From assembly GCF_031755915.1 (NCBI RefSeq), contig NC_083384.1, forward strand, positions 568,501-632,500: a DNA stretch of 64,000 nt, read 5' to 3'. This DNA is from Ziziphus jujuba. Its lineage: Eukaryota > Streptophyta > Magnoliopsida > Rosales > Rhamnaceae. Shown piece by piece: positions 1-12,774 of this stretch. The translations under genes were made by a program, and so were the position numbers. Each line of letters starts with the position of its first letter. The first letter of the stretch is position 1. The notes below the pieces were generated by a model. That model made no database searches. It had not been told where the DNA came from and was given only the letters and a program-made list of their open reading frames with translations.

Positions 1-560
1 TGGAATGGACCTCAACCCCTAACCAACCTGTGGTTAGAAACCTTGGTATAATGTAGACGCCACAATAGGGGATGGAAAACCTATTGATAAGTCAAGCTAA
101 AACAACCAATTCTCTAATGGTGTTTTAGGTGTTCTCAAAGAACAAAGAGATAATTAATCTCACAAGTATTTTTTTAATCAAATCAAAGTTAATTCTTATT
201 GATAACTAAGCCTTTAAATAGGCTTTGAAAGAAACAAAATAAACCCTAAAAACCCTAGGTAAAACCGGCCACTCACATAAAGAATCCTAGTTGGCCGAAA
301 CTATACTTCCTTTCCTAATATAAGTTTGATTAATTAATTCCTTTATATTAAATTAGGAATTAATTAATTTACAATGGAAAGAATAAAATAAAAACCTTCC
401 TAAAGTTATTTGTCCAGAAAATAAATAAATAAAAACCTAAAAGTAATGGTAGTTTCCTAAAACAAAAAGTAAGAACAAATTAGGAAACTAAAAATGGTAA
501 ATTTCGGCTATGTTGGTAATGACCCTTCTTTGATCCAATTGGACTCCAAATCAGCTTGAC
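1..560 (-). mobile_element. Truncated Ty3/gypsy LTR fragment
   Basis: Read on the minus strand this matches, block for block, the second half of the gypsy LTRs at 9860-10410 and 14960-15500. Shared blocks include the stretch around the CTATTTAAAGGC motif, the run ending in AACACCTAAAACACC and the TTGGTTAGGGG block. The LTR 3' end lies beyond the window edge. The LTR 5' part stops near 560, before the LTR-encoded ORF seen in the other copies. Whether it belongs to a whole element or is a solo remnant cannot be told from this window. Confidence 0.85.
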
Positions 561-599
561 AAAAAGTAACACGTAACCTGCTGTGTTAATTTTTGGTAT

Positions 600-2660
600 T
601 TTAATTAATTTTTTGTTTTAATAGTATGTATATAAATATTAAGTGTATTAAATAACAACATGAAGCAAAATAATTAATTTATTCATTTAATTTATTTGTA
701 TTTTGATTTTAAATGAATTTTTTTAAAATTAATAAAAATTCCCACAAAATTAATTATTTTATAATTTAAAAGGATTAGCCGACGTTTTTAACATTAAAAC
801 GCCACCTATTATCTTAATTTTTGGAATTCTATTTAATTTTTTGTTTTATTTGTATGTATATAAATATTAAATATATAATAATTAGTAATATGAAGCGAAA
901 AAATTAATCTATTCGTCTAATTGGTTTGTGCTTCATGTTTAAATTAATTATTTTTTTAAATTAGTAAGAGTTTGACAAAATTAAATATTTTATAATTTAA
1001 AATCATTAAGCCACACTTCTAACACTAAAAGCATTGCCAATTTTCTTAATTCTTGGAATTTTATTTAATTTTAAGTTTTATCCATATGCATATAAATATT
1101 AAATATATTAATCAGCAATATGATGAAAAATAAAGAATCTATGCATTTAATTTATTTGTATTCAATTTTAAATTAATGATTTTTTAAATTAATAAAATGT
1201 TTAATAAATTTAACTATTTTAAAATTGAAAACAACCATAAACGTTGCCTATTGTCTTAATTTTTGGAATTCTATTTAATTTTTTGTTTTATTCATATGTA
1301 TAAAACTATTCAATATATTAATTAGTAATATGAAGCAAAATAATTAATCTATATGTGTAATTTATCCATACTTCAAGTTTAAATTAATTATTTTTAAATT
1401 AATAAGAGTTTGACAAAATTAAATATATAATTTAAAAACATTAGAGATCGCTGTTAGCAAAAATAATATTGCCTATTGTCTTAATTTTTGGAATTGTATT
1501 TAATTTTATGTTATATTCATATGAATTTAAATATTAAATATATTAATTTATTTGTGTTTCAATTTTAAATTAATGATTTTTTAAATTAATAAAATATTTG
1601 AGAAATTTAATTATTTTAAAATTGAAAACAATCAGGCATAAAAAATGTCAGTGTTAAGTTAAGTTTTTGTATTTTAATTATTTTTATTTTTATTATATAT
1701 ATATAAATATTAAATATATTAATTAGCAAATTGCAGTAAAATAATTAATATATCTTTTTTACTTTTTTGTGCTTCATTTTTTAATTAATTATTTTTTAAA
1801 CTAATAAAATTTTGGCAAAATTAATTATTCTATAATTTAATAGCGCTAGGTGATGCTTTTAACTTCAAATGCATTGCCTATTATCTTTATTTTTTAAAAA
1901 TTATTTAATTTTATATTTTATTCATATGCATATATATTAAATATATTAATTAACAATATGAAGCAAAATAACTAATCTATACTTTCAATTAATTCGTGTT
2001 TCAATTTTTAATTAATGATTTTTTAAATTAATTAAAAGTTTAATAAATTTAATTATTTTAAAATTGAAAAGCATCATGCGATAAAATTAATCTATTTGTC
2101 TAATTTGTTTGTGCTGCAATTTTAAATTAATAAGAGTTTGATAAAATTAAATATTTTATAATTTAAAATCATTAGACGACGCTTTTAATATCAAAAGCAT
2201 TTCCTATTGTCTTAATTCTTGAAATTTTATGATGCAACATAATTAATCTATGCATTTAATTTATTTGTGTGTCATTTTTAAATTAATGATTTTTTAATTT
2301 AACAAAATGTTTGATAAATTTAGTTATTTTAAAATTGAAAACAATCAAGCATCGCTTTCAACATCAAAATGTCGCTGTTAAGTTATTATTTTGTGTTTTA
2401 ATTAATTTTATTTTTTATTTTATGTATATAAATACTAAATATATTAATTAGCAATATGAAGCAAAATAATTAATATATTTATTTAATTTTTTTGTGTTTT
2501 ACTTTTTAATTAGTTATTTTTTGAACTAATAAAAGTTTGGCAAAATTAATTATTTTTTAATTTAAAGGAGCTAGACGATGCTTTTAACATCAAAAGCATC
2601 GCCTATTCTCTTAATTTTTGAAATTTTATTTAATTTTATGTTTTATTTATATGTATATAT
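600..2660. repeat. AT-rich tandem (satellite-like) array with palindromic motif
   Basis: About ten diverged copies of a roughly 215-bp unit lie head to tail. Each has a conserved CTTAATTTTTGGAATT-type block, a TATAAATATTAAATATATTAATTAG block and a GTTTGACAAAATTAA-type block. A GATGCTTTTAACATCAAAAGCATC palindrome, clearest at 2576-2601, recurs in most copies. Three monomer types can be told apart by the block before the palindrome. No coding sequence is seen. It could be a satellite or the subterminal repeats of a DNA transposon; no terminal inverted repeat was found. Confidence 0.8.
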
Positions 2661-2830
2661 ATATTTATTAAATATATTAATTAGCAATATGAAATAAAAT
2701 AAGAAGAGTTGAATGGTTGGGTTAGTTGCGTTTCTGGGTTTCTACTTTCTTTCACCTTTGTCACCCTCAACGAGCACATATCATTGATATTTCTTCCGTT
2801 TTTTATCATCAGCCGTACTGGGTTCACTAA

Positions 2831-3963
2831 TGATGAGAACCCGTTTGTACCTATACAATCAACTACTCGCTGGGGTACTGATCCTATGCAATTGAAGACC
2901 GAGCCAATTAATAGGGCTCAAGCTAAAAGCTTTAAGGGAAATCTTGTTAGCTTCATACAAAATGTAATTAAATCTTAAGAGGGCGTATTAATATCATAAG
3001 ATTCTAAGCCCGTGTTAAGCATCCAAGTTATGAATGCAGAAATGGACCCAGGAAGCTGCTTGGTGCATTTGAGGACTTCTGACAGTAAGGGGTGAGTTTG
3101 TTTGCCTATGAATGTGTTTGACCTCATCAAGAAGCCATGAAATCATGCCAGGGTAGAAGCAAGGGTACCCAATTATGTCATTAGCATCCAAGCTTCTACA
3201 TTGGCTGGATTTAGCTAGTTTGGCGCTGACAAGGAGCTTACTTGCATTCCAAGCAAGTTTTGATAATTTCAATCAATGGCAACGTGTGGGAACTAGTTCT
3301 AATCCTACTAGGCATCCTACATTGCATGTTGAATCAGATTTGGAGCCTAAATTAGCTAGAGACTAGACAAGTACAGCTTATTTGGAAAATTAGTCAATTA
3401 CTTTCCAAATATGAAATTTAACTTTTATTTTAGGAAATAGTTTTAAATTTTAAATTTTTATTTAATTATTTACTGGACAAATTAATTTAGGAAGGTTGAA
3501 TTTTAATATTTGGGATTGTAAATTAATTAATTCTTCTTTAAAAGTTAAGGAATCAATTAATACAAATTAGATTAGGAAAGACATATAACATTTGGCCACA
3601 CCTTTTGTTTAGTTTTATTGGTCGGTTTTTGCCTATTGTGTTAGGGTTTTGATTTTGTCACTTTAGCCTTTTTAAAGGCTTATTTCTCAATAAATGACAT
3701 TAAATTATTCATTCAGAAACATTACTATGAAAAAGATTTCTCTTTGTTTTCTTAGAACACCTAAAACATTGAATAGAGAGCGAGTGTTTTAGTTTGACTT
3801 ATCAATAGGACAATCCATAACCTATTGTGACGTCTTCGACATATACCAAAGTTTCTAATCAGAGGATGATTAGGAATCAAAGTGGCCGTTAGAATCCGAA
3901 CTTAATTTTGATTCGAACTAATATAATACGGATTTAGGAGTGGGTCGACCCAGGTTCGTATCA
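2831..3963 (+). repeat. 5' LTR of gypsy element A
   Basis: The LTR begins TGATGAGAACCCG and ends GTATCA, the same termini as the better preserved copies. Its first 150 bases keep the family's LTR-encoded frame (TTRWGTDPM, then a GPITRAQAK-related NRAQAK). The 3' part keeps the CCTTTTTAAAGGC block and the ATATAATACGGATTTAGGAG block close to the end. Its length of about 1.13 kb agrees with the other family LTRs. Confidence 0.85.
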
Positions 3964-3965
3964 TT

Positions 3966-3978
3966 TGGTATCGGAGTT
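3966..3978 (+). promoter_or_regulatory. Primer-binding site of element A (tRNA-iMet type)
   Basis: TGGTATCGGAGTT starts two bases after the LTR end. It differs slightly from the plant initiator-tRNA-Met complement TGGTATCAGAGC seen intact in elements B, C and the copia. From here to 5097 is an untranslated leader with poly-T and poly-A runs and no convincing gene. Confidence 0.8.
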
Positions 3979-5097
3979 GAATTCTGTTTAGGTTTGATTT
4001 ATCATATTGCTTTGTTTTAATTTTGTGTTATTCTACAATTTTAACATTAGGTTAAGATTGTTTCTACCCATACATGTGCTACATATTTAAAAAAAAAAGA
4101 AAAAAAATCTTCATAGCCTAATTAGGGTTTCTTTTTGTTTAGTCAAATTTTTGTTTGCTTCCTAGTTTTTTTTTTTTTTTTTTTTTTTTGGTTTCGCATG
4201 ATAGTTCTTAGTAATTTGGTATATTGTTGATTTTCCTTCACTGTTTTTAATTCTAATTAGTTGCACTTATATGTTAGAGAAAAAAAGGAATTTCAGAAAA
4301 CATATTGCAAAACCCTAAAGTTTTTCAATTTGTTTTGTTTGGAAGGTGAATTCGAATTTGAGAAATTGTTAGGCATTGGAGTTACATTTTTATGGTGATT
4401 GTGCTGCTGGAAGTTGTGTGATATTATTCGGTTTGTGATAAAAAAAAAGCCGAAGTTAAAAAAAAAAATTGCGCAAAAGGCCGATTTTGAGAATTGCAAA
4501 TTTTAGTTTGTTCGAATTTGGGAAAAATTCAGTTGTGATAGTTGGAGTTCCTGTTTATTCAATATTGGTTGCTGGATATTCGAATATTGGTGCTAATTGA
4601 TTGGATTAAAATTGGTTTAAGGATTTGAAACAAAAACCTAAATTATGAGAACTACAACCAACATCTATCTCATATTTTGTTCGAATTGTGTTCTTGTTAA
4701 TTTTTTAAACCCTTTTCTAAATTTTATGCTTGAATTATGGTCTTTTAATATTCTGGTTTATTCCTTATTGAATATGAAAATTACTTTAATATTTTTTCTT
4801 GTTTTTGGATAGTAAAGCTGAAAATTAGGTTTTCTAATTTACTCGGAATTTGCTCGCTTCTTGCTTTTTTTTTATTGATAGGTTTCATTAGGACATACTT
4901 GTGATTTAGTTGCTGGTTTTAAGTGTGTTTTATTAGAACTTTGAGATAATCTTTGGAGTGAAAAAAGGCAAGAGAGTGTGAGCTTATAACAGGGTTAAAA
5001 GCCAAAACTAGTGTGAAACACGAGTGAACGAGACCATATTTGAGTGATACACTTGAACGAGTGAACTTGGTGAGATTTCTTACATTATTTCACTAAC

Positions 5098-6270
5098 ATG
5101 ACATATTCATGATTACAAAGAGGAGGTGATTCTTTAAGAGAACTTGGAGAGGATTCTATGGGGTTCAAGGGAGAGTCTAGAGCATCAGGGAGTTACGCAG
5201 AACCTACTGACATACAGGCAGTGTTGGAGCAATTGCAAAGGATGAATGCTCTGTTTGATCAATTTGATCAAAGGATGTACAGGTTTGAGAACCAATAGGG
5301 AAGGCCGAACCCTAGGATGGAACCACAAGGAGGACATGGTCGAGGGAGAGGAGACCGTGGACGTTATCGGGAGGAAATTGAAGAAGGAGACTTTAGAGAC
5401 AATTTTGAGGAGGATTTCAAAGACATATTTGCATTCCAAGGAAGGCAAATGTGTGGTAGGCACAACAAGGAGGAAGATGATGATTTAGGTAATATCAAGG
5501 TCAGCATACCACCAGTTTTGGGAAAAAGTGATCCGGAGACTTACTTGGAATGGAAAGAATGCAAGGAGATAATTTTTTATTGCCATAACTATTCAGAGGC
5601 AAAAAAGGTTAGGTTGACAGCCTTAGAATTGGGACATTATGCTTTACAGTGGTGGAACAATGAGCAAAATATGCCAAAAGAGAGTTGGTGATGAGTTAGT
5701 AGCAACTTAGAAACAAATGAAAGGAGCAATAAGGAAAAGATTCATACCAAGCCATTATAATATGATGTTGCATTAGAGATTACAATCTTTATCTGAAGGA
5801 AGCAAGTCGATAGAGGATTATTACAAGGAGATGGAAATGCTCATGATGAGGTTGGGTTTGAATAAAAACCGAGAGGCAACAATGGCTAGGTTTCTTGGAA
5901 GGCTTAATCGAGAGATTGCAAACTAAGTGAATCTACAATAATATGTGGCATTGGAAGAGATGCTGCATGTAGTGATCAAAATTAAGCACCAACTCAAGAG
6001 GAGGGGTAGTAACACACGGCATGGAGGAGCTTCAAGTAGTTAGAGGACTGGTCTAACTAGTTGAAGAAGCAATCCCGCATTCGAGGTAAGACCAAAGCCG
6101 AAGCAAGAGGAAAGAAGTGCCATTTGGCCAAGGAGACACAACCAGGTTGAACCTGTACAAGCACCAAAACCAAAGGGTAAGGATGATCCTAAACCATCTA
6201 GAGCTCATGATATTGTGTGTTTTAAATGTCAGGGCGATGGACATATTGCCAACTAATGTCCAAATAGAAG
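5098..6270 (+). pseudogene. gag of gypsy element A, degraded
   Basis: The frame starts at an ATG in the same CTAACATG context used by elements B and C and is broken by many stops and shifts. Recognisable gag blocks are an Arg/Gly-rich stretch (GGHGRGRGDRGRYR, about 5330-5370), the NIKVSIPPVLGKSDPETYL capsid block near 5490 and the GHYALQWW block near 5635. A CCHC zinc knuckle (CX2CX4HX4C) lies at 6218-6259, with a stop codon between its His and last Cys. Gag would package the element RNA; this copy cannot make it. Confidence 0.85.
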
Positions 6271-8033
6271 AATTGTGGTGTTGACGGATAATGGAGAGCT
6301 GAAATCAGACAGTGAGGAGTCAGAAGTTGAGATTGAGCATGATGAGGAAAAATCTAAAGAAGAAGAGCATGACGAACCCGTGACTCAGAAGGCTTCAAGG
6401 GTTGAGTTAAGGTTTTTGGCATGTAGAGTCTTGACCGTGTATAAGGATGAGGAGCAAGTGCAAAGGGAAAATATTTTCTACACGTTGTTGTGGTGGAGAA
6501 ATTAGGGTTAACAACAATCAAACATCCAGAACTATATAAACTTCAATGGCTTAATGATAGTGGAGAGATGGTAAATAAACAAGCCAAGATAAAGTTTAGT
6601 AGTGATAACTATGTGGATGTGGCTTTATGTGATGTTGTACCTATGCATGTAGGACATATTTTATTAGGAAGACAGTGGCAATTTGACAAGAATACCATAC
6701 ACTATAATCTGGAAAATTCCATTGTGTTCCTATTTAAAAGTAAGAAATTTAAGCTTAAGCCGTTGACACCAAGGGAGGTGTTTAGAAATCAAGTGCAAAT
6801 GCAAAAAAGAAGGGAGGCCGAATAGCAAAGGGAGAAAACCATCATGCCACCCACAACTTCAATACACAAATAAGAGGGAAAGGCTGAGCTGCATCACTTA
6901 GGTAAGCTTTCTAAACTCAAGAGTGAGGAGCAAAAGGAAGAGAAGAAAAAGATCAACTTTTATCTTTATCAAGGTGAGGTTAAAAAGGAATTTTTAAATA
7001 AGAAACCTATGCTGGTCATGATATATAAAGATGCATTTTTAAATCATCTAGCTAACCCTGAAGAGCCTGCATTGCCAAGCTCTATTTCTTTTCTTTTGCA
7101 GGAGTTTGATGACATTTTCTTAGAGGCGATTCCTAGTGGTTTACTACCTATTCAAGGAATTGAACACCAAATAGATTTCATCCCTAAAGCCACAATTCCT
7201 AATAAGCCTGCATACAAAAGTAATCCTGATGAGACAAAGGAACTTCAATGCTAGGTAAGTGAATTGCTAAACAAAGGTTACATTAGAGAAAGCATGAATC
7301 AATCTACTATATCTTGATTGTTAATGCCTAAGAAAGATTGATCTTGAAGAATGTGTGTAGATTGTAGGGCCATTAATAACGTAACTATAAAGTATAGGCA
7401 TCCTATTCCTAGATTAGATGATATGCTTGATGAATTATATGGTGCATGCATGTTTTCGAAGATTGACCTTAGGAATGGGTATCATTAAATAAGAATGAAC
7501 GTGGGAGATGAATGGAAGATTGCATTTAAGATAAAACATGGTTTGTATAAGTGGTTAGTAATACCTTTTGGATTAACTAATGCACCTAATACCTTCATGA
7601 GATTAATGAACCATGTTATGCACCAATTCATTAGAAGATTTATGGTTGTTTATTTTTAATGATATTCTTGTATATAGTAGGAATTTAGATAACATGTAGA
7701 ACACCTTAGATTAGTTTTAGAAGTACTTAGGAAAGGGGGATTTTTTGCTAATCTCAAAAGTGTGATTTTTCTCAAGATGAGCTTGTGTTTCTAAGATTTG
7801 TTATGAGTGCTGCAGGAATTAAGGTTGGCCAATCCAAGGTCAAAGCAATCCAAGATTGGTCGAAACCTATTACTATTACCCAATAAGAAGTTTTCATGGT
7901 TTGGCTAGTTTTTACAAGAGATTTGTCAAGGACTTTAGTATTATTGTAGCACCATTGATCGAAATAATCAAGAATAGTGTGGGATTCCAATGGGGAGAAA
8001 AAAAATGAGAAAATAATTTATAGTTTAATCTTA
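6271..8033 (+). pseudogene. pol remnant of gypsy element A (protease core missing, RT degraded)
   Basis: After an acidic linker, the sequence jumps from the QRENIFYT block directly to VEKLGLTTIKHPE at about 6480-6495. In B and C about 27 residues lie between, including the DSG protease active site, so the protease core is deleted. RT blocks follow from 7009: [47 protein letters not shown] and a degraded region where YxDD should be (about 7640-7670). The VFLGF-like and GFQWGEK blocks mark the end of RT. RNase H and integrase are absent. Confidence 0.85.
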
Positions 8034-9279
<1,246 letters not shown>

Positions 9280-9359
9280 CGATAAATATAATCTGAATCA
9301 TAGAGCTACGACACAATAAAACCCAAACAAACAAACTGTAGAATTGAATCATACACGTC

Positions 9360-10466
9360 TGATGCGAATCCGCTCAAGACCGTTCAACCGACAACCCGCT
9401 GGGGTGCTGATCCAATCCAAGAAGGTGGGGCCGATCACTAGAGCTCAAGCCAAGACGTTCAAGGATAATCATGCTGTGCTTATTCAAAGTATAAATCATA
9501 ATCAAGAAGGAATAATCATGACCAAAGAACCAATACCTATTTTGCTGATACAAGTGCTGGAGACTGGTATGGACCCGGGTGATGGTTTTGGTACATTTTT
9601 GGAGTCCAGGAAGCATGAAATGGTTCCAATGCTTTATGGGTTCAATACATATGCCTAAGAGGTCATGGAATCAAGTTAAATCAGCCTCAAATGCAATCAA
9701 AAAGGGCTTGTACGGACAGCATCAACAATTTGGCCGAATTTGCCGTATTGCTTGCTGGCTTTACTGTATTTTACTGTATTAGCCTTTTCTTATTTTTCCA
9801 AGCAAGGGCAATGTGTGGAACTTCAAAATAATCTTATTTGGCATCCCAAAAAGACTATTGAAGCTGATTTGGGGTCTAATTGGATCAAAGAAGGGTCATT
9901 ACCAACATAGCCAAAAATTACCATTTTTAGTTTCCTAATTTGTTTTTTGAAACTACCATTACTTTTAGATTTTTATTTATTTATTTTCTGGAAAAATAAC
10001 TTTAGAAAGGTTTTTATTTTATTCTTTCCATTGTAAATTAATTAATTCCTAATTTAATATAAAGGAATTAATTAATCAAACTTAGATTAGAAAATGAAGT
10101 ATAGTTTCGGCCAACTAGGATTCTTTATGTGTGTGGCTGGTTTTTTTCCTAGGATTTTTAGGGTTTATTTTGTTTCTTTCAAAGCCTATTTAAAGGCTTA
10201 TTTTTCAATAAGAATAAAATTTTGATTTGATTAAGAAAATACTTGTGAGATTAAATATCTCTTTGTTCTTTGAGAACACCTAAAACACCATTAGAGAATT
10301 GGTTGTTTTAGCTTGACTTATCAATAGGTTTTCCATCCCCTATTGTGGCATCTACTAGCCGCAGGTTGGTTAGGGGTTCAGGTCCATTCCATTAGAACTT
10401 GAACTTAATTGAGATCCGGGCTAATATAATACGGGTTTAGGAGCATGTTGTCCTAGGTTCGTATCA
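9360..10466 (+). repeat. 5' LTR of gypsy element B
   Basis: Begins TGATGCGAATCCGC and ends GTATCA. The first 299 bases keep an open frame that encodes the C-terminal tail of the polyprotein (GPITRAQAKTFKDN to YGFNTYA), with the stop at 9656-9658. The AT-rich middle and the CTATTTAAAGGC block near 10186 are shared by all copies; the latter resembles a promoter TATA region. Length is about 1107 bp. Confidence 0.92.
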
Positions 10467-10468
10467 TT

Positions 10469-10480
10469 TGGTATCAGAGC
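10469..10480 (+). promoter_or_regulatory. Primer-binding site of element B (tRNA-iMet)
   Basis: TGGTATCAGAGC, complementary to the 3' end of plant initiator tRNA-Met, starts two bases after the LTR. From 10481 to 11608 is a leader of about 1.1 kb with poly-A and poly-T stretches. Short open frames in the leader are not conserved in element C and are not called. Confidence 0.92.
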
Positions 10481-11608
10481 TCAATTTTGTTCAGGTTTTA
10501 TCTTTATTTGCTTTATTTGTTTTTGTGTTATTCTGCAATTTTAGCATTAGGTTAAGGTTGCATCCATCCCATACACGTTCTGCATCTCAAAAAAAAAAAA
10601 TTTTAAAAAAAAATTCATTCCTAGTGAATTAGGATTTCCTAGTTTTATCGTATTTTTGTTTCCTAGTTTGTTGGTTGTTTTTTTTTTCATCATTGTTCTT
10701 GTTAATTTTGGTTTTTGTTTATTTTTCTTTGCTGTTCTAGTCTTAAATATTTGCATTCATTTATTCACAAAAAAAAAAGAGTTTGCGGCAAAATTTAAAA
10801 AAAAAAAAATAACTGCACATTTGTGTTTATTGGGAGGTTACAGGTTTGGTGCTTGTTTTGGAATTAGAATTGCAATTTTGGTAATTATTCTTGCTACTGC
10901 AGTTGTTTATGTTCTGTGAGTAAAAAAAAAAAAGAAGAGGTAAAGCTGAATATAAAAAAGAAAAAAAAAATGTTTCGGTTTGTTGGAGTTTGATTTGTTT
11001 GCTGGAAATTTGTTGGAGCTGCTGTGTTGATTATTTATTCCATATTTGGAGTTTCTGGAGAGTTATTTTTGCTGCTGGATATTTGAGTTTGAGTGCTAAA
11101 TTATTTGGATTAAAATTAGTTAAAGGATTTGATACAAAACTTGAATTACAAGAACAACAACCAACACTTTTCTATATTTTTGTTCTCTTTGATTCTTGTT
11201 CGTATTTGAATTTCTTTTTCTAGAATTTTATTCTTGAACTCATAATCTATTACCATCTGGTCCAGTTCTTCAAAATTCCAAAGTTTTCTAATTAATTTGC
11301 TTTATTTTGTCTAGAAAAACCGAAAATAAGTATTTCATTCCATTCGGTATTTGTTTATTTTTGCTTACTGTTTTGTTGATAAGTTTAATTAAAACATACT
11401 AGTGATCTAATTGCTGTTTTGTGGGTGTTTTAATTAGAACTTTGAGATAACTCATTGAGTGGAAAAAGGCAAGAGTGTGTAAGCTTAAAAGAGGGTAAAA
11501 GCCGAAACAAGTGTGCAAACACGAGTGTCGAGTCCTCATTTGAGTGAAACACGTAAGGGAGTGATATTGTAAGGTCCTATTTTATTTCTATTGCATTATT
11601 ATACTAAC

Positions 11609-12774
11609 ATGATAGAATCAAGAATGAGGACAGGAGAGCCACCCTTGAGGATCAATGAGGAAGAGTCCATAGCATTCCATGGCGATGCCCGAGCTACCGG
11701 GAGTGGAGACCAAGTGGACATGAGAGCTGTTTTGGAGTCAATACAGCGGGTTAGTGCTCAAGTTGAGCATGTGAATCAAAGAATGGGAAGGCTAGAAGCT
11801 TCACAAGGAATGCCGAATACAAGAAGTAGGCAAGAATTCCATGGAGGGCGAGGCCGAGGACAAGGAGGTCGCAAGAGACCGAGAGAGGAATTTGAGGAGG
11901 AGAATTTCGGTGGAGACTTTGAGGAAGGTATGGACGAAACTTTTGCTGTCCACGATAGAGCTGGCCATGGAAGATATAGGAGGGAAGATACAGATGATGA
12001 TTTGGGAAATATCAAGGTTAACATCCCACCTTTTATGGGTAAAAGTGATCCCGAAGCTTATTTGGAGTGGGAAGAAAAAATGGAGATGATTTTTGACTGC
12101 CATAACTATTCGAAAGGTAAGAAGGTGAAGTTGGCAGCAATGGAGTTTGGCCATTATGCACTCCAAGGGTGGACAAATGAGCAAAGCACCCGAAGGAGAG
12201 TTGGTGATGACTTGATTACAACATGGCGACAAATGAAAGGAGCTATGAGAAAGCGGTTTGTGCCATCCCATTACCATAGGTTGCTGCATCAAAGGCTTCA
12301 ATCTTTGTCTCAAGGAAGTAGGTCCGTGGAGGATTATTACAAAGAGATGGAGATGTTAATGATGAGGCTGAATATGAATGAGGATAGGGAGGAAACAATG
12401 GCAAGATTTCTTGGAGGGTTAAACCGTGACATTGCCAACCAACTTGAGTTACAACAATACTTGGAATTGGAGGAGATGTTGCATGTAGCAATTAAGCTTG
12501 AGAACCAATTCAAGAGGAGGGGTGTTAGTACAAAGTTTGGAGGAGTTTCTAGCATTGGAAGGACAAGTTCAAGTGGCTGGAAAAACAATTCCACTTATGA
12601 AAACAAGTTGAAGGCGAAACTGGGTGAAGAAACTACCAACCAACCAAAAAAAGAATTAAATCCGAATCTGCCCAAGCCATTAAAGGTGAGGTAAAATCTG
12701 AACCTAAACCTCAAAAGTCAAGAGAAATTATTTGTTTCAAGTGTGAAGGAAGAGGAGATATAGCCAGCCAATGC
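11609..12774 (+). pseudogene. gag of gypsy element B
   Basis: Start chosen at the ATG in CTAACATG, conserved in the three elements. Order: an N-terminal PPLRINEEESIAFHG block, a short coiled stretch (AVLESIQRVSAQVEHVNQRM), an Arg/Gly-rich linker, capsid blocks (LGNIKVNIPPFMGKSDPEAYL, FGHYALQGW, SHYHRLLHQRLQSLS) and a zinc knuckle at 12733-12774. The frame is open to 12694, then shifts by one base before the knuckle. The knuckle reads CFKCEGRGDIASQC, so its His is replaced by Asp and it should not bind zinc normally. Element C keeps the His. Confidence 0.9.

Larger units (their letters stand above)
2831..8033 (+). mobile_element. Ty3/gypsy element A, 5' portion, degenerate
   Basis: A 5' LTR (2831-3963), an initiator-Met primer site, a leader of about 1.1 kb, a degenerate gag and a pol remnant follow in gypsy order. 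The element stops in the region just after RT, about where RNase H begins, where plastid DNA starts. No 3' LTR or second TSD copy is present in the window. The simplest reading is that plastid DNA landed in this element, or that a deletion joined the two. It is more diverged than elements B and C, with many stops and frameshifts. Confidence 0.88.

Noticed and set aside
600..2660. CRISPR-like array
   Set aside because: Units are about 215 bp and diverge along their length, without short identical repeats and unique spacers; the setting is plant nuclear DNA.
9579..9782. Second open frame overlapping the LTR-encoded frame (also at 14669, 49330, 54032)
   Set aside because: It recurs only because the LTRs are copies of one another. 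It overlaps the better supported GPITRAQAK frame and lacks a recognisable motif or link to pol.
10656..11223. Open frames in the leader of gypsy B
   Set aside because: They translate poly-T and poly-A rich leader and are not kept in element C at the same place.
11776..12594. Minus-strand open frames across gag of B (and likewise 51596-52290 in C)
   Set aside because: Antisense shadows of the gag frame; no own start context or domain.
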